Of a stretch of 64,000 nucleotides of DNA, positions 61,305-64,000 are shown in pieces. The stretch is from Adiantum capillus-veneris (Eukaryota > Streptophyta > Polypodiopsida > Polypodiales > Pteridaceae), in assembly GCA_014529385.2 (NCBI GenBank), contig CM043963.1, positions 79,664,412-79,728,411 on the forward strand, in the 5' to 3' direction. A program made the position numbers and the translations under genes. The notes under the pieces were generated by a model. It worked only from the letters and a program-made list of their open reading frames with translations. It was not told the DNA's origin and did no database searches. The stretch's first letter is position 1; every line of letters begins with the position of its first letter.

Positions 61305-61369
61305 CTGATGCACCTTCTCCTAGCCATGGCACCCCCTCAGTGGCACCCACCATAGCTTGTGCCTCAACA
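61060..61369 (+). repeat. TRIM 3' LTR with expanded (CT)n
   Basis: Same ends as the 5' LTR. A CT run at about 61241-61300 accounts for the 45 extra bases. Followed by the TTCAT duplication. Confidence 0.92.
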
Positions 61370-61374
61370 TTCAT

Positions 61375-62080
61375 GCCATCAAAATCCTCATTCAAGCTAT
61401 GGTTTAAATGCATTTTTTAGCTCTCTTTTTGTAGTTTGTGCTACAGAGCTTCCATAGCCATTACAAGTACCATTGTTGCAGTCTCTTCCATCTACAAGAG
61501 CCCACGGCTCATTCGGGAGTGTGTAGCCTCTTTTGGAGTGGCCTCATACACACACACATAGAGTGGGAGTTTGACAACATTGTCTTCTTCGACTACAGGT
61601 ACATGTACAAGTACATAGAGCAACTTGGTTAGCTTCCTCCGTACTTCTTGGCCTTGATTTTGCCTTTCGACTACGGTATCAGCATCGACTCACAGGCTAC
61701 AGGTTTCAGTGCTTGCAATATTTTGGTTCTAGTGGGAGCAGTGTTTTATGCGTACATGCATATGTTGACACTTTTGACAGTGTTTGAGCTCTTTTGAGAG
61801 TGGTTTGACTCCCCGCAAGGATATTTCTTTGCATGCATATGCTTTTGGCGCTTGTTTGAGTGTCATAACAGACTTGTTCGTCTTTGTGGATACTGCCATT
61901 GTACACTTTTGTGGAGCCATCTTTTGGCTAGTACGGCAGTCCCTACCATTTCTGAGACTTGGTCCGGATGATAGCCATTTATGAGACTTGGCTATACATT
62001 TTGCTGCATAACCTACATTGTTGAGGGTCGATAGCGTGAGGTTTTCATTGTTCTCAAATGTGGAGATACCTTCGGTGATA
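61375..62080. other. probable copia leader or spacer relic
   Basis: No coding motif. It continues the sequence upstream of the TRIM insertion (before 59737) and leads to a copia reverse transcriptase frame. The word ggtatcagcatcgac at about 61676 is only loosely like a primer site. Confidence 0.35.
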
Positions 62081-62086
62081 CAACAA

Positions 62087-62469
62087 ACCAATGGACAACT
62101 TATTATGCTTATCCTTTATGTAGATGACATGCTTATTGTTGGTCATTCCAAGAAGGACATTGCTGACTTGAAAACCAAGCTGAAAAGTCAATTTAACATG
62201 AAAGATTTAGGTGAAGCCAATCGCATTTTGGGTATGCGCATTACTCGTGACCGTAAGAAGAGGTTGTTGTGCCTTTCTCAAAAAGAGTATGTGCACAAGG
62301 TTCTTGATCGTTTCAACATGCAGAAGGGGAAGGCTTTGAGTACTCCACTGCTTGCATATTTGAAACTTAGCAAGAACGATTGTCCCAAATCTGCTGAGGA
62401 AAAAGCTGTGATGGCTAAGGTTCCTTATGCTTCAGCTTGTGGTAGTCTCATGTATGCCATGGTGGGAAC
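62087..62469 (+). pseudogene. copia reverse transcriptase C-terminal fragment
   Basis: LILYVDDMLIVGHSKKDI holds an intact YVDD catalytic box (about 62112-62123), followed by MKDLGEANRILGMRI.RD, L.LSQK.YV.KVL.RFNM and YASACGSLMYAM. This is a copia lineage distinct from the element at 11.2-16.3 kb (more Sireviral/Tork-like wording, not resolved). The upstream polymerase, integrase and gag are missing, and RNase H is replaced at about 62465 by LINE sequence in the same frame. Confidence 0.8.
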
Positions 62470-63693
62470 TAAATGGAAAGCTTTCAAGAAAGTTATTTAT
62501 TCTTGTGCCAAAGAATGCTATGCCATAAAGCATCTCCATGGTATCAACAAAGATAAATCATGCAAAAGGTGGTTTGATAAAGAATGTCAAGATGATCAAA
62601 AGTCCTTGATAAAGCTTGATGCAACTATGGAAAAAGACAAGTATCCAAGTCATTGGCATACATACAAGGCATTGATTCAAAAGAAGAGAAGAATATGGGA
62701 AGTAAAGCAACAACTTTTACAAGTCCAAGAAAAGGCGTATGCATGTGGAAGGTTTTGGAGAAACTTGAGGGGCAAGCGGGTTGAGAATTTTGGCAACTTG
62801 AGTATTGTGGATATGTACACACATTGTAGGCAATTATATGAGCAAGCAAATGTTGAAAAATTCCATTTTATGGTTCACTCCTATGTATGCCCTCTTTTTT
62901 TACTATTGAGGATGTATGCGGTGGGCTTGAAAAGTTGGCCACTCACAAAGCGGGAGATCTTCAAGCTATCAAGCTGAAGATGATTAAATGGACGGGAAAT
63001 TTTACCCATGAGTGAATGTCTGCTATGTTGAACCTTGCACTTCAACATGGTATGCCTTATGATTGGAGTACTGATTGGGTTAAGCCTTTGCATAAAGGAG
63101 GGGTGTAAAGAATGTAAACAACTACCATACTATAATGATTGGGTCTCTTATGGCAAAGTTGTTTGTGTGCATAATGGAGATGAAATTGAGTGATTGGGCT
63201 GAGGAGAATGACAAGCGTGCAAAAGGACAAGCAGGTTTTTGTCCATGCCATAGCCCCATTGATCATCTTGTCACTCTTCATGTTCTCATGGAGGAAATCG
63301 GTTGAAAGGAAAGCGATTGTATTGTTGTTTTGTGGACTTTAAGAAAGCCTTTGTTATGATTCCACGTAACAATTTGTTGAGAAGGATGGAAGAACTCCAA
63401 GTGCCAAGTGAGTTTATGCTTGCAATTTCTTGAATCTATGAGATAGGGATTTGTCAATTGCGCATGGGAAGAGAAATTTCAGAAATATTTGTAAGCACTA
63501 TTGGGCTAAACAAGGATGTCCGTTGTAATTAACTCTGTTTGGTCTATGCATCAATCAATTGGAACAAATGGTACTTGACTTTATGCAAGAAGAAGGCATT
63601 GAAGAGGTCACTATCTGCAATGCAGTAATCATGCTTTTGTTGTATGCGGATGATGTAGTGCTTCTAGCACACACTTTAGAAGATTCACAAAAG
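62470..63693 (+). pseudogene. L1-type LINE ORF2 fragment
   Basis: From about 62520 the frame reads as the region between endonuclease and polymerase (KRWFDKECQDDQKSLIKL, ALIQKKRRIWEVKQQ, FWRNLRGKR). After a stop at 62977 it continues in other frames: a PLHKGG..NV.NYHTIMIGSLMAKLF.C-like start of reverse transcriptase (about 63080-63170), GQAGFCPCHSPIDHLVTLH (about 63225-63290), a decayed KAF block and LLLYADDVVLLA (about 63631-63667), the catalytic box. A compound microsatellite abuts it at 63694. Confidence 0.8.

Positions 63694-64000
<307 letters not shown>

Larger units (their letters stand above)
59737..61369 (+). mobile_element. TRIM-like compact LTR retrotransposon, 1633 bp
   Basis: The 5' LTR is 59737-60001 (265 bp) and the 3' LTR is 61060-61369 (310 bp). 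Both run TGTTGGGTATGCAAGCCC to GTGCCTCAACA. TTCAT flanks both sides perfectly (59732-59736 and 61370-61374). The primer site TGGTATCAGAGC is at 60004-60015 and the polypurine tract is GACGGGGGGG at about 61049-61058. The 1.06-kb interior has no gag or pol. Its open frames (59833-60435 and 60347-60751) overlap the LTR or lack motifs. All signals needed in cis for mobilisation are present. LTR divergence outside the CT run is about 7-8% by eye. Confidence 0.9.

Overview
The window looks like a piece of a large, repeat-rich land-plant nuclear genome. The evidence is Ty1/copia and Ty3/gypsy elements primed by initiator tRNA-Met, L1-type LINE relics with plant-style zinc knuckles, a pseudogene of the phenylalanine ammonia-lyase family, and very long (AG)n, (AC)n and (AT)n tracts. 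A fern or other non-angiosperm vascular plant would fit, but the sequence alone does not settle the species. I see no intact cellular protein-coding gene, no tRNA or rRNA gene and no CRISPR array. Nearly everything that can be explained is transposon sequence or simple repeat.

Positions 1-26 kb form a nest of insertions. The outermost layer is a decayed minus-strand Ty3/gypsy element (RNase H and integrase at 24.2-25.1 kb, integrase C-terminus at 3.1-3.7 kb). It is split by element A (3711-24224), an unnamed non-autonomous LTR-like element. A was hit twice: by a 3.35-kb LTR-like insertion (5268-8617, target duplication TTAAC) that carries a 152-bp tandem repeat, and by a chromodomain-bearing Ty3/gypsy element (9064-21368, minus strand). 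That chromovirus is in turn split by a full-length Ty1/copia element (11241-16328, plus strand) with 231-bp LTRs and a perfect GATAG duplication. LTR divergence counted by eye (about 3% for the copia, about 4% for the chromovirus) agrees with the nesting order.

Positions 26-38.6 kb hold a second gypsy family. One copy is on the plus strand (LTR 26192-26882, gag), and its gag is split by element B (27572-31685), a sister of A. A partial minus-strand copy follows (LTR 33350-33945, reverse transcriptase and protease to 35.3 kb). A degenerate plus-strand LINE covers about 35.4-38.6 kb. Positions 40-44 kb are a satellite-like array built on TACTGG, whose strand asymmetry flips near 42.2-42.5 kb, followed by a 176-bp multi-hairpin fold-back element.

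Positions 44.7-57.5 kb contain short tandem repeats, an ammonia-lyase pseudogene (about 45.85-47.07 kb), a minus-strand LINE (47.07-49.6 kb), a 104-residue ORF whose first half resembles the histone H3 fold, and another LINE 3' relic (56.7-57.4 kb). Positions 59.7-61.4 kb hold a compact 1.6-kb LTR element without coding capacity (TRIM-like, perfect TTCAT duplication). The window ends with a copia reverse transcriptase fused in frame to LINE sequence and a long compound microsatellite. Most coding relics carry stops and frameshifts, so the region is best read as a heterochromatin-like transposon graveyard with a few fairly recent insertions.
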